A stretch of 41,201 nt of DNA from Cytophagales bacterium (GCA_025358885.1 JANYHW010000009.1:1-41201); one strand, 5' to 3'. Shown: positions 16,026-24,752, numbered from the stretch's first letter. Translations and numbers: made by a program. Notes: generated by a model from the sequence alone, not told the origin.

Positions 16026-17444
16026 ATGACTGATCCCAGAAGGATGAAAATGATTATCCCCCAGTCTAAGGTAAAGAATCTTATGTCGCGCGCTGGGTTC
16101 GGGCTCAACATTCGTGGCACTTCTTCCGACGAGCAGCAACTCTTCAAAGAATCCAGGACAATTCTCCCATTGCAAGCCATACCGAAGCCTGAGATAGATT
16201 TTGAGGACATGAAAAGTGTGAAGAGTGACTCCTCACGACGCCAGATGATGAAAGACCTTCTTGGCAAATCACAGCTAAATCTGATGAAGCTTAATGCATC
16301 CTGGATGGACAAAATCATCCAAGAGCCGTCCTTGCGCGAACGCATGACATTTTTTTGGCACGGACACTTTGCCTGCCGCACTCTCGTACCCTATTTCGCT
16401 CAACAACAAAACAACACGTTAAGGACTTTCGCATTGGACAACTTCCGTGAATTGCTCATGGCTGCGTCCAAGGATCCGGCGATGTTGCAGTTTCTTAATA
16501 ATCAGCAAAATCGGAAGGATCATCCCAATGAAAATTTTGCACGGGAAGTTATGGAGTTATTCACCCTCGGAAGAGGTAACTACGACGAACAAGATGTGAA
16601 AGAAGCTGCTCGAGCCTTTACGGGTTGGGGCTTTAATTTCCAGGGGGAGTATCAATTCCGTCAGAAGCAACATGACTTTAATGATAAAACGTTCCGTGGC
16701 AATACCAGAAACTATACTGGCGAAGAAATTATACAAGCTATTCTGGATGACAAGAAAACAGCAAGGTTTATCACACGCAAACTGTATCGCTACTTTGTCT
16801 CTGAGGGGGCTGTCAAAGATCAAGTCATTAATGATTGGGCGGACTTATTCTATCACTCAGGGTATAACATTGAACGATTGCTTAAGGCTATCTTTCAATC
16901 CTCAGATTTCAACAATCCCGCCTATATCGGAACAAGAATAAAATCACCGATCGATTTGCTTGTTGGGTTTCAGCTACACACAGGAGGGAAATTCGAAAAT
17001 CCACAAAGTCTTGTCTTCCTGCAGCGGGCCATGGGGCAGATTCTTTTTTATCCACCCAATGTGAGTGGATGGCCGGCCGGCAAAGGGTGGATTGACAGTT
17101 CAAGCCTGGCTTTCCGCCTCAACCTGCCCGCACTACTATTTGCAGGAACCGAAACAGACTTTCAAGCGAACGACGATGGTGATGCCAATGGGTTGGGTAA
17201 AGTATCTGAGGGGAAGAAGAAGTTGCATTGTACCGCTGATTGGTCTGCCGTTGCTGCACGATTTACAAGGACAACAGCAGAAGCCACGCAGGCACAGACA
17301 GAAGAATTTCTCCTGGCTCGGCCAACGTCACCGCTGAACCGCAAACTCATCGCGGATATGGCCGTCGGTTCACCTAATGATCAGGAATTCATTAAGAGAA
17401 TATTTATAGGATATATGTCACTACCAGACTATCAAATGTGTTGA
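16026..17444 (+). CDS. DUF1800 family protein
   Basis: A 472-residue member of the DUF1800 family: VKNLMSRAGFG near the N-terminus, MTFFWHGHFACR, the central block NENFAREVMELFTLGRGNYDEQDVKEAARAFTGW, and SPIDLLVGFQLHTGG with VSGWPAGKGWIDSSSL later. It has no signal peptide of its own. The biochemical role of the family is not known to me; it is usually paired with a DUF1501 gene, as here, where the next gene starts 2 bp after its stop. ATG 16026 is used; ATG 16044 is an alternative. The 159 bp upstream separate it from the divergent surface-protein gene and presumably hold both promoters. Confidence 0.85.
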   Translation: MTDPRRMKMIIPQSKVKNLMSRAGFGLNIRGTSSDEQQLFKESRTILPLQAIPKPEIDFEDMKSVKSDSSRRQMMKDLLGKSQLNLMKLNASWMDKIIQEPSLRERMTFFWHGHFACRTLVPYFAQQQNNTLRTFALDNFRELLMAASKDPAMLQFLNNQQNRKDHPNENFAREVMELFTLGRGNYDEQDVKEAARAFTGWGFNFQGEYQFRQKQHDFNDKTFRGNTRNYTGEEIIQAILDDKKTARFITRKLYRYFVSEGAVKDQVINDWADLFYHSGYNIERLLKAIFQSSDFNNPAYIGTRIKSPIDLLVGFQLHTGGKFENPQSLVFLQRAMGQILFYPPNVSGWPAGKGWIDSSSLAFRLNLPALLFAGTETDFQANDDGDANGLGKVSEGKKKLHCTADWSAVAARFTRTTAEATQAQTEEFLLARPTSPLNRKLIADMAVGSPNDQEFIKRIFIGYMSLPDYQMC

Positions 17445-17446
17445 AT

Positions 17447-18640
17447 ATGAAAAATCTGTCACGAAGAGGATTCATCAAACGCTCATTGATGGCTACCTCA
17501 GGGTCTATGTTGGTACCACAGTTTCTCAAAGCTTTTGAGAGACATGGTCTTCCGGAGTCTTCAGACAAAATTCTGATTGTTCTTCAACTATCCGGTGGCA
17601 ATGATGGTCTCAATACAGTAATACCTTACCGCAATGACCTTTATTACCAGGCAAGGCCAACCCTCGGAATTGCCAAAGAAAAAATTATCACCCTTACTCC
17701 TGAGCTGGGATTCAATCCTGCTTTGGCAACGTTCAAGGAACTCTATGATCAGGGCAACCTCACGGTGATCAATAATGTAGGCTATCCAAATCCTGACCGA
17801 TCACATTTCAGGTCCATGGATATATGGCAAACGGCCAGCCAGTCGAATGAATATCTATCTACAGGTTGGATCGGTCGCTACCTGGATTCGAATTGCCAAG
17901 ATTGTGGGGCGCACTCTGCTGTTGAAATTGATGATTCACTCAGCCTGGCCATGCGGGGAGAATCTATCAAAGGAATGGCCATCAAGGATCCCGCCAAGTT
18001 GTACCAGACAACCCAATCACCCCTTTTCAAAAAAGTTTCAGAAGGACATGCTGATGAACCTACGCTCGACTACCTGTACAAGACCATGGCCGAGACCGTC
18101 TCGAATGCCAAATATATTTATGACAAGTCGCACATCACCCGATCGACATTGGTGTATCCAAACACCGAGTTTGCAAAAAGGCTGAAGACCATATCGGAGC
18201 TGATTCAGTCCGGAATTCAGACCAGGGTGTACTATGCTTCCCTGTCTGGGTTTGATACACACGTGCGACAGGCAGGTCAGCAGGAGCACTTGCTTACTTT
18301 GTATTCGGAAGCTGTCGGTACGCTGGTGAAGGACCTGAAGATGTCCGGCCAATTCGATCGAACGGTGATCATGACGTTTTCCGAATTTGGCCGACGTGTT
18401 GAGGAGAATGCCAGTGGCGGAACCGATCATGGCACTGCAAATAATCTATTTCTCCTCGGAGGGAAACTCAAGACTCCCGGGATCTACAATGAAACACCTG
18501 ATCTCACAAAACTGGACCAGGGTGATTTGATTTACGGCATCGACTTCAGGGAAGTTTACGCGACCCTCCTTCGGAACTGGCTTGGCGCAGATGACCAAGT
18601 AATACTTTCGAAAGGATTCCAGCCATTGCCACTGATTTAG
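17447..18640 (+). CDS. DUF1501 family protein with Tat signal
   Basis: A 397-residue DUF1501 protein. It begins MKNLSRRGFIKRSLMATSGSM, a twin-arginine type signal, so it is probably exported folded. Family motifs follow: ILIVLQLSGGNDGLNTVIPY, YPNPDRSHFRSMDIWQTA and TVIMTFSEFGRRVEENASGGTDHGTANNLFLLGG. The fold is related to alkaline phosphatase/sulfatase-type enzymes, and the His/Asp-rich GGTDHGTAN block could bind metal (inference). ATG 17447 is preferred over the overlapping GTG 17438 because it puts the twin arginines at the usual distance. Forms a two-gene unit with the DUF1800 gene; the pair may act together at the envelope. Confidence 0.87.
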   Translation: MKNLSRRGFIKRSLMATSGSMLVPQFLKAFERHGLPESSDKILIVLQLSGGNDGLNTVIPYRNDLYYQARPTLGIAKEKIITLTPELGFNPALATFKELYDQGNLTVINNVGYPNPDRSHFRSMDIWQTASQSNEYLSTGWIGRYLDSNCQDCGAHSAVEIDDSLSLAMRGESIKGMAIKDPAKLYQTTQSPLFKKVSEGHADEPTLDYLYKTMAETVSNAKYIYDKSHITRSTLVYPNTEFAKRLKTISELIQSGIQTRVYYASLSGFDTHVRQAGQQEHLLTLYSEAVGTLVKDLKMSGQFDRTVIMTFSEFGRRVEENASGGTDHGTANNLFLLGGKLKTPGIYNETPDLTKLDQGDLIYGIDFREVYATLLRNWLGADDQVILSKGFQPLPLI

Positions 18641-18736
18641 GTCGGTTAGATTAATGGCGTTCAACCAGGATAAGTCCCAGCTTTTCCATAGCTCAGGATA
18701 TACTCCTTGTTGAACAGGAATTCCTAACTTGCCATC

Positions 18737-18976
18737 ATGCGAGTAATCGGAGAAATTCCACATCCCAACTGCAAAATCACCATCTTCCATTGGAACAACC
18801 GGTACCTGATTAAATTTGAACAGGGGTCACTGGAGCAGACATTCAAGATTCAGGAATTTGACCTCGCCTCAGAATCAGACATCAAATTGCTGATCTCGGA
18901 AGACTTCATCCAGATCGCACTCCGCCAGTTCGACCAGATGGGCCAGGCATTGAATGATGCCATGAGCAAAATCTGA
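18737..18976 (+). CDS. Small conserved-looking protein of unknown function
   Basis: A 79-residue soluble protein (MRVIGEIPHPNCKITIFHWN and onward) with a predicted beta-rich first half (CKITIFHWNNRYLIKFEQG) and a helical second half (EDFIQIALRQFDQMGQALNDAM). I do not recognise a named family, but the sequence feels familiar from other Cytophagales genomes (memory only). It lies 34 bp before the acyltransferase gene on the same strand and may be cotranscribed with it. The composition is that of a real protein, and the antisense frame here is less convincing. Confidence 0.65.
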   Translation: MRVIGEIPHPNCKITIFHWNNRYLIKFEQGSLEQTFKIQEFDLASESDIKLLISEDFIQIALRQFDQMGQALNDAMSKI

Positions 18977-19010
18977 ATGTTCTCAAAGTTTCTAACTTTG
19001 ACCCCAGTCA

Positions 19011-20717
19011 ATGGCCATGGCGGAGATACTAGTAGAAAAGAAGAACAAGAATATCGGGTATGAGCCCATTTTGGAAGGTATCCCAGACTGGCCTGTTTAC
19101 CAACTAAGCAAGAACAGGAAGGAATTCCTGGAAGAAGTTACCCAAAAATCCATCGAGCAAATACGTCTTCTCCGTCCATCGCGCAAGCAACTGATAGACG
19201 AATTGGAGACCACTGTATTCCGTGAACAAAACCGTCTGAAGCGCAACCGCTGGCGGGTTGACCCCAAGGATGAACCCAAGTTCTGGACGCGGGTCAAGAA
19301 TGAACTCATTGAACTCAGCAACAAGCCTGTCGAGGAAACCGGTAAGAAAGAAGAAGAACTTCTCTATGAAATTGTGCACCGGTATGCGAACGAGATCGCC
19401 GGAAGTTTCAAACCCAGTTCGTATAAGTTCGCCCGGGAAGCCATCAAGTTTTGGTTTGGCCGACTGCTGAATGGAGCGAGGGTAAAGAAGTTCGGAGCTT
19501 ACTTCCGCAACCAATATACGCTCCGCGACAAGATTCACATCGTAGGCAAAGTGAAAATGCTCCGTAGCCTGGCCACGAAAGGAACAGTGGTGATGGTGCC
19601 CACACACTTCAGTAACCTGGACAGTATCCTTATCGGTTGGGTGATCCACTCCCTGGGGTTGCCGGCTTTTCTTTACGGCGCTGGGCTGAACCTGTTTAAC
19701 ATCAAGATCTTCGCCTATTTCATGAACAGCCTGGGGGCATACAAAGTCGACCGGAGAAAGAAGAATCTTCCATACCTGGAAACGCTGAGGATGTATTCCA
19801 ACCTTGCTATTCAAAAAGGCGCACACAGTCTCTTCTTTCCCGGAGGTACCCGGTCTAGATCCGGACTCATCGAGAAGCAGCTCAAACTGGGACTCCTCAG
19901 CACAGCCATCGAGGCGCAGAGAAATCTCTATCTTGAAAGCGGTGCAGAAGAGCCGAGGAGAATTTTTGTTGTCCCGGTTACCCTAAATTATCATTTTGTC
20001 CTTGAAGCTCCAGAATTGATAGAGGACTACCTGCAGGTGAAAGGTCAGGATCGTTACTTTGCAGAACAGGATAATTATGGGAGTTTTCAGTTGATTAAGT
20101 TCCTCTTCAAGTTCTTTACCAAAGGCTCCAGCATTTCAGTATCTATTGGTCCCGGCCTCGACGTTATGGGGAATTATGTCGACGATGAAGGCAACAGCCT
20201 TGACGCCAACGGCAAACTCCTCAACCCCCGTGAATATTTTATGACGAACGGGCAGGTCACCATAGACAAGCAACGCGAAAATGAATACACCCGCTTGCTG
20301 TCGGCCCGGATCGTTAGCGAATACCACCGGATCAACCGGGTATTTGCCAGTCACCTCGTGGCTTTTGTGGCCTTCGAAATGTGGATGCGTAAGCATCCAA
20401 AGCTTGACCTCTTTGGCTTCCTGCGACTTCCGGAGGAGGAACTGGAGATTCCCTACGAAGAATTCAGAGAGATGTTTAAGAAAGTGAGGAAGGAAATCTA
20501 TCACATGAAAGACAAGGGCAAAGTATATCATGCGACACACCTAAAGGGTGAATTGGATGTGGTGATTCGGCGTGGCCTCGACAATGTGGGCATCTTCCAT
20601 CTCAAGCGACCTTTGTTAAAGAACAAAAAGGGAAACATCATTACTCAGGACCTCAACGTACTCTACTATTATCACAACCGCCTCGTCGGCTACGATCTTG
20701 AGAAGCTCATTGGATAA
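19011..20717 (+). CDS. PlsB-like glycerol-3-phosphate/lysophospholipid acyltransferase
   Basis: A 568-residue acyltransferase of the PlsB/PlsC superfamily. The catalytic HX4D motif is HFSNLD (H199, D204), followed by the glycerol-phosphate binding block FFPGGTRSRSGLIEKQLKLG (276-294) and a later VPVTLNY motif. The N-terminal 180 residues are helical and charged, and no clear transmembrane helix is seen, so it may bind the membrane peripherally. It would place the first acyl chain on sn-glycerol 3-phosphate, or the second on lysophosphatidate. The first is favoured because the next gene, overlapping by 20 bp, makes glycerol 3-phosphate. ATG 19011 or ATG 19017 could be the start. Confidence 0.83.
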   Translation: MAMAEILVEKKNKNIGYEPILEGIPDWPVYQLSKNRKEFLEEVTQKSIEQIRLLRPSRKQLIDELETTVFREQNRLKRNRWRVDPKDEPKFWTRVKNELIELSNKPVEETGKKEEELLYEIVHRYANEIAGSFKPSSYKFAREAIKFWFGRLLNGARVKKFGAYFRNQYTLRDKIHIVGKVKMLRSLATKGTVVMVPTHFSNLDSILIGWVIHSLGLPAFLYGAGLNLFNIKIFAYFMNSLGAYKVDRRKKNLPYLETLRMYSNLAIQKGAHSLFFPGGTRSRSGLIEKQLKLGLLSTAIEAQRNLYLESGAEEPRRIFVVPVTLNYHFVLEAPELIEDYLQVKGQDRYFAEQDNYGSFQLIKFLFKFFTKGSSISVSIGPGLDVMGNYVDDEGNSLDANGKLLNPREYFMTNGQVTIDKQRENEYTRLLSARIVSEYHRINRVFASHLVAFVAFEMWMRKHPKLDLFGFLRLPEEELEIPYEEFREMFKKVRKEIYHMKDKGKVYHATHLKGELDVVIRRGLDNVGIFHLKRPLLKNKKGNIITQDLNVLYYYHNRLVGYDLEKLIG

Positions 20718-21747
20718 GCCGATTGGGGTAATTGGTGCGGGCAACTTCGGGTCTGTGATTGCAAACATCCTTGCGCGGAACCGCAAAGTCATTCTTTATG
20801 CACGCGACGAAAAAGTAGTCAGAAGAATACTCGATAAGCGTGAAAACCGAGGACACCGGATGCACAAGAACATCCTGCCCACGGACGATATGGCGTATCT
20901 CGCGAGCCAGTGCGACATCATTTTTCCTATTGTACCATCAGAGCACTTTCGGGCAATGATGAAAAAACTTTCTCCGTATCTCCATCCTTACCATATTCTC
21001 ATTCATGGCACCAAGGGCTTTGATATCAAATTACCAAAGGGCGAAACCATTGAATCGGTTAAGACACTCAGCCGCCAGCAGGTGAAAACAATGAGTGAGG
21101 TGATTTGCGAAGAAAGCGTAGTGATCCGTGTGGGTTGCCTGGCTGGACCTAACCTTTCACGCGAACTGGCCCAACGACAACCCGGTGCAACGGTGGTCGC
21201 GAGTCACTTCCAGGAAGTAATCCAAACCGGCAAACGACTGCTCAGAAATGACCGCTTTCAGGTGTATGAAAATAATGACCTCGTCGGCGTTGAAGTCGCG
21301 GGTGTATTGAAAAATATTATCGCCATTGCGTCCGGGGCCTTGAGCGGGTTGGGTTATGGGGAGAATGCAAAAGGGCTCTTGATCAGCCGTGGCGCAGTGG
21401 AAATGGTATACCTTGGCCGCGTCCTGGGCGGAGATACCAAGACCTTCCTTGGCGTGGCGGGTATCGGTGACCTGGTCACAACTTGTAACAGTCCCATGAG
21501 CCGGAATTATACAGTTGGGTATCGCCTGGCAAAAGGAGAGAAACTCAAAGACATTCTTGAAGACATGGAAGAAGTCGCCGAAGGAGTAAATACCATCCGG
21601 ATCGCAAAAAAATGCGGCGACTACTATAAGATAAGGCCCTTGATTACAGACACGTTGTATAAAGTTCTTTTTGAAGGAATGACTGTTCAGGATGCCCTTG
21701 ACTATCTCATGCGCTACCCGCTGAATGTGGATATAAGCTTCCTATGA
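20698..21747 (+). CDS. gpsA: NAD(P)+-dependent glycerol-3-phosphate dehydrogenase
   Basis: A 349-residue enzyme that reduces dihydroxyacetone phosphate to sn-glycerol 3-phosphate for phospholipid synthesis. The N-terminal Rossmann motif is IGVIGAGNFGSVIAN (GxGxxG at 13-18). Further motifs are IFPIVPSEHFR, HGTKGF, GCLAGPNLSREL, VEVAGVLKNIIAIASG with the catalytic Lys, and FLGVAGIGDLVTTCNSPMSRNY. No ATG is available near the start: TTG 20698 or TTG 20710 must be used, both inside the end of the acyltransferase gene, which suggests translational coupling. Its last six bases overlap the end of the convergent PLP-enzyme gene. Confidence 0.95.
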   Translation: MRSSLDKPIGVIGAGNFGSVIANILARNRKVILYARDEKVVRRILDKRENRGHRMHKNILPTDDMAYLASQCDIIFPIVPSEHFRAMMKKLSPYLHPYHILIHGTKGFDIKLPKGETIESVKTLSRQQVKTMSEVICEESVVIRVGCLAGPNLSRELAQRQPGATVVASHFQEVIQTGKRLLRNDRFQVYENNDLVGVEVAGVLKNIIAIASGALSGLGYGENAKGLLISRGAVEMVYLGRVLGGDTKTFLGVAGIGDLVTTCNSPMSRNYTVGYRLAKGEKLKDILEDMEEVAEGVNTIRIAKKCGDYYKIRPLITDTLYKVLFEGMTVQDALDYLMRYPLNVDISFL

Positions 21748-22842
21748 CGTCTTTGACATCATGGCAATTCTTCTGCCCTGGGTGGTGAAGTACTCTCCCA
21801 TCGCATCCGCAGTCAGACAGGAGTGAACGGGCAAGATTCCAAGCACATCCCCCACCTCAATCATTGAAAACAATTCTGCCGAAGCCTGCAGAATGCCGTG
21901 CTCCTGGGAAAGGGATTTTACAAACATGGGCAGCGGGGGGAGTTCCCAGCCATCCTGATTAAGTTTTACCACTTCTCCATAGACTACAGTGCCATCTTGC
22001 TTCCTGAGAATGTCTTTGGAGAAATGTACTGCACCACCGTGAACGACAATTTCTTTCTTGAGCGGATACTTGGCTACTACCGGGCATGCCATCGCAATGG
22101 CTATTTGATTAAGCGTCGAAGATCCAATGGCACATTGCTGAAGATCATAGAATACCAGGTTGCCAGGACGTATCTCATCCATTCCTCCAAAATCATCAAC
22201 TACACTGCAGATGGGTGTGTCGCCAACCGAAAGCCTGAGGTCTGGAAATTGATTCCGATAATGCTTGGCCAGCCTGATCATCGGCTGAATGCTCTCAAGG
22301 TGTACTTTGTGGATGTCGTTCGGGGTCTTGCAGGCGTAACTGTGTCCGGCATGACTAAGAAAACCAGAGAAAGAGAGCAAAGGCTGATGTGTAATGATCG
22401 ACAGAATTCTATCAATCGCCTCAACATCTTCAGGATCTATGCCAGTACGGTGGTTGCCAGTATCAATCTCTATGTAACACTGTACAGGAAATTTCAATTT
22501 CTTTAGCAAAAGTTCCAGGGAATGGGGAGTAACAATGCAAAGATTAAGTTTTATTGAAGATGCAAGCCTGTTGATGCTGTCCACTTCCAACGCATTCAGT
22601 GGAAAAGCAACCGTGATGTCCTTCCAGCCATCGGCAGCAAAATATTCTGCCATTCTTATCGAGGAGACCGTACACAGGTCTACGCCCTCGGCATGGAACC
22701 ACTGCCCGATCTCATGCGACTGATGAGTCTTGAAATGCGGACGCAAGCTCACGCCGGCCGCATTGGCCTTCGAAACAATATGCGCGATATTTTTCTTACA
22801 GATGGCTTCGTCCAGCAACAAAGTGGGCCGCACGATCTTCAT
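21742..22842 (-). CDS. PLP-dependent D-threonine aldolase/D-serine dehydratase family enzyme
   Basis: A 366-residue protein of the alanine racemase-like fold III group. The N-terminal barrel carries RPHFKTHQ with the PLP-binding lysine (K38), and the C-terminal domain has LGILPVHSCLTAD, whose His and Cys match the zinc site of eukaryotic-type D-serine dehydratase. It would cleave or deaminate D-3-hydroxy amino acids; the exact substrate is open. ATG 22842 is chosen because it puts MKIVRPTLLLDEA in the usual place; the frame extends 11 codons upstream into the HIT gene. It lies 4 bp after the HIT stop, as the last gene of greA-HIT-PLP enzyme. Confidence 0.87.
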   Translation of the reverse strand: MKIVRPTLLLDEAICKKNIAHIVSKANAAGVSLRPHFKTHQSHEIGQWFHAEGVDLCTVSSIRMAEYFAADGWKDITVAFPLNALEVDSINRLASSIKLNLCIVTPHSLELLLKKLKFPVQCYIEIDTGNHRTGIDPEDVEAIDRILSIITHQPLLSFSGFLSHAGHSYACKTPNDIHKVHLESIQPMIRLAKHYRNQFPDLRLSVGDTPICSVVDDFGGMDEIRPGNLVFYDLQQCAIGSSTLNQIAIAMACPVVAKYPLKKEIVVHGGAVHFSKDILRKQDGTVVYGEVVKLNQDGWELPPLPMFVKSLSQEHGILQASAELFSMIEVGDVLGILPVHSCLTADAMGEYFTTQGRRIAMMSKTS

Positions 22843-22846
22843 AATC

Positions 22847-23239
22847 TCAAAACGATTGGCGGATTTGCAGGGCAATATCTGCGAGCTGCTCCTGATTGAG
22901 TTTCAGTTTGGGGTTGGAGAAATTCATGTCTCGCATGGAATTCATCGGCACGAGATGAATGTGTGCGTGTGGCACCTCCATCCCCAGCACCGCCACCCCT
23001 ACCCGCTGACAATGGATGGCTTTCCGGATGGCTACAGCCACTGATTTGGAAAAGGCATGAAGACCCCGGAAAGTCTCGTCATCCAATTCAAAAATGTAAT
23101 CGACTTCTTTCTTGGGGACCACCAGGGAATGACCTTTCGTGAGGGGCATGATATCGAGGAAAGCAATGTAGCTACTGTCTTCCGCGATGATGTGGGCCGG
23201 AATCTCCCGTTGAATAATCCTTGTGAAGATGGATGCCAT
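22847..23239 (-). CDS. HIT family nucleotide-binding protein
   Basis: A 130-residue histidine-triad protein, usually a dimeric nucleoside phosphoramidate or dinucleotide hydrolase. The diagnostic C-terminal motif is HAHIHLVPM (HxHxHxx), and the N-terminal part has ASIFTRIIQREIPAHIIAED, AFLDIMPLTKGHSLVVPK and the helical EL-DDETF stretch, all typical of the HINT branch. ATG 23239 is three bases after the greA stop (TGATTGATG); a TTG lies just before it. Close packing points to cotranscription with greA and the PLP enzyme, although no functional link among the three is known to me. Confidence 0.94.
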   Translation of the reverse strand: MASIFTRIIQREIPAHIIAEDSSYIAFLDIMPLTKGHSLVVPKKEVDYIFELDDETFRGLHAFSKSVAVAIRKAIHCQRVGVAVLGMEVPHAHIHLVPMNSMRDMNFSNPKLKLNQEQLADIALQIRQSF

Positions 23240-23242
23240 CAA

Positions 23243-23716
23243 TCAGATTCCAATGTTTATCACTTCAAATTCTATTTCCCCAGCTGGAGTTTTGATCTTG
23301 GCCACGTCGCCTTTTTTCTTCCCCAGCAATCCTTTTCCTATCGGTGACTGTGTAGAGATTTTTCCTGCCTTCAAATCAGCTTCTTCTTCAGAGACGAGCA
23401 TGTACGTCACCGAGGCACCATTCTTCTTATTCTTGATGGTCACCTTGGAGAGTATAGAGACGGTAAATGTATCCAATTTACTCTCGTCAATCAGGCGTGC
23501 ATTGGACAGTAGTTCTCCCAACTGGGCAATCTTCGCTTCCAGGTGTCCTTGCGCATCTTTAGCCGCATCATATTCCGCATTCTCACTTAAGTCACCCTTG
23601 TCGCGAGCCTCGGCAATCTGGCGGGCAATGTCAGCACGACCTTTGCTTTTCAGTGTACTGAGTTCCGCCATCAATCTATCCAATCCCTCTTTGGTGTAGT
23701 ACGATACCTTAGCCAT
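23243..23716 (-). CDS. greA: Transcription elongation factor GreA
   Basis: A 157-residue GreA. The N-terminal coiled coil (YYTKEGLDRLMAELSTLKSK) carries at its tip DKGDLSENAEYDAAKDAQG, with the acidic residues that enter the RNA polymerase secondary channel and stimulate cleavage of backtracked RNA. The C-terminal globular domain has ISTQSPIGKGLLGKKKGDVAKI and the closing EFEVINIGI. ATG 23716 is used so that the protein starts MAKVSYYT; an upstream in-frame codon at 23725 would add three residues. First gene of a compact leftward unit. Confidence 0.95.
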   Translation of the reverse strand: MAKVSYYTKEGLDRLMAELSTLKSKGRADIARQIAEARDKGDLSENAEYDAAKDAQGHLEAKIAQLGELLSNARLIDESKLDTFTVSILSKVTIKNKKNGASVTYMLVSEEEADLKAGKISTQSPIGKGLLGKKKGDVAKIKTPAGEIEFEVINIGI

Positions 23717-23782
23717 AACACTCAAATTTTGGTTGATCTCCCCTCCTGGTATTACCCTGCTTCACTTGCATTCAGGGTAAGG

Positions 23783-23825
23783 TAAAAAAAGCAACAACGG
23801 CTTCGTCTCCGAAACCGTTGTTGCT
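23783..23825 (-). terminator. Intrinsic terminator after the pentapeptide-repeat gene
   Basis: The arms AGCAACAACGG (23790-23800) and CCGTTGTTGCT (23815-23825) form a perfect 11-bp stem around a 14-base loop that can itself pair (TTCG/CGAA). Read leftward, the stem is followed by a run of seven T. It therefore stops transcripts of the pentapeptide-repeat gene, which ends at 23889, before greA. Confidence 0.85.
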
Positions 23826-23888
23826 ATGTATCAAAGATAAGTATTTTTCCCGCACTTGTGCAATAATAACGATCCGGGATTGTCGCCC

Positions 23889-24752
23889 TTAAGCTTCCAC
23901 CAGTTCGGGTGTCAATTCTTTTACCTGTTCCTGCAACTCCGGATCAAATTTTGCCAAATACAGCGTCTTTGCCTTTGCAAGTTGCTCAATAGTCAATCCT
24001 TTGGCACCCCTGAAATCTGCTTTGTACAAGCTTGCATTTTCAAAATCCGCACCCATCAAATAACTGTGTTGCAGGTTGGCTTCCATCAGATAGGCATTTG
24101 TAAAATTGGTCTTGATGAGAAAAGCATTTTCAAACTGAGCCTTAATCAGAAAGGCGTCCTTGAAGTTCGCTCCACTGGCGTAGGCACCACGCAAGTTGGC
24201 CTGGTTGAGGTTGGCATTTTCCAGGTTGGTTTGGTTAAGACGGGTATTCTCCAGGTTGGTCTCCAGCAGGGATGAATTGGAGAGGTTTGCGGAATTCAGA
24301 TTCGAACCTTTCAGATTGATGTAGTTCAGATGTGTCCTTGCCAGATAGCAGTTGACTAAATTGATTTCATGAATCTTGTGGCGATTGAGGCGCTTGATGT
24401 TTCCCACCATTCTAAAGGCAGCCTGGTCCGACTCCAGAAGTCTGAAGTCGTCAATTTCATCCTTGTAGGTACGGATCCGCTGACGTATTTCGCCATTTTG
24501 ATTCAGCCAGAATAAAAGAATACCGATAATCGCAATGTCAAAAATCATTCCGTGGGCTTCCGCCAGAATCTGTACCCAGAAAGAATCAAAATCCCGAAGA
24601 TAATATTTCAGACTCAGGCCCATTACGACCAGCGTGACCACCATAAGAACGATCAAAGAAGTCAGGAGCGGTTTCTCCACGATGCTGTTCAACCGCTCAA
24701 TGAAATCCACATTCAGTTTTCTCCAGGCAATTCTCTTTATAAAAACCATCAT
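23889..24752 (-). CDS. Membrane-anchored pentapeptide-repeat protein
   Basis: About 287 residues from ATG 24752 (open upstream to 24800). Two hydrophobic segments lie in the first third (LLTSLIVLMVVTLVVMGLSL and MIFDIAIIGILLFWL). A short linker follows (RIRTYKDEIDDFRLLESDQA), then about 25 pentapeptide units with central Leu/Phe: ANLSNSSLLETNLENTRLNQ, ANLNQANLRG, ANFKDAFLIKAQFENAFLIK. Such repeats fold into a right-handed quadrilateral beta-helix. The tail EQLAKAKTLYLAKFDPELQE may cap it. Comparable cytosolic proteins can mimic DNA, but many have no known role; the membrane anchor here argues for scaffolding (inference). It is a single-gene unit with its own terminator. Confidence 0.85.
   Translation of the reverse strand: MMVFIKRIAWRKLNVDFIERLNSIVEKPLLTSLIVLMVVTLVVMGLSLKYYLRDFDSFWVQILAEAHGMIFDIAIIGILLFWLNQNGEIRQRIRTYKDEIDDFRLLESDQAAFRMVGNIKRLNRHKIHEINLVNCYLARTHLNYINLKGSNLNSANLSNSSLLETNLENTRLNQTNLENANLNQANLRGAYASGANFKDAFLIKAQFENAFLIKTNFTNAYLMEANLQHSYLMGADFENASLYKADFRGAKGLTIEQLAKAKTLYLAKFDPELQEQVKELTPELVEA

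Noticed and set aside
19104-19826. A 240-codon open frame on the minus strand
   Set aside because: Antisense to the acyltransferase gene with its HX4D and FPGGTRSRSG motifs; it is a shadow frame.
23856-24275. Plus-strand frame with repeated VG-like units
   Set aside because: It is the antisense image of the pentapeptide repeats; the minus-strand frame has the correct AxLxx pattern and membrane anchor.
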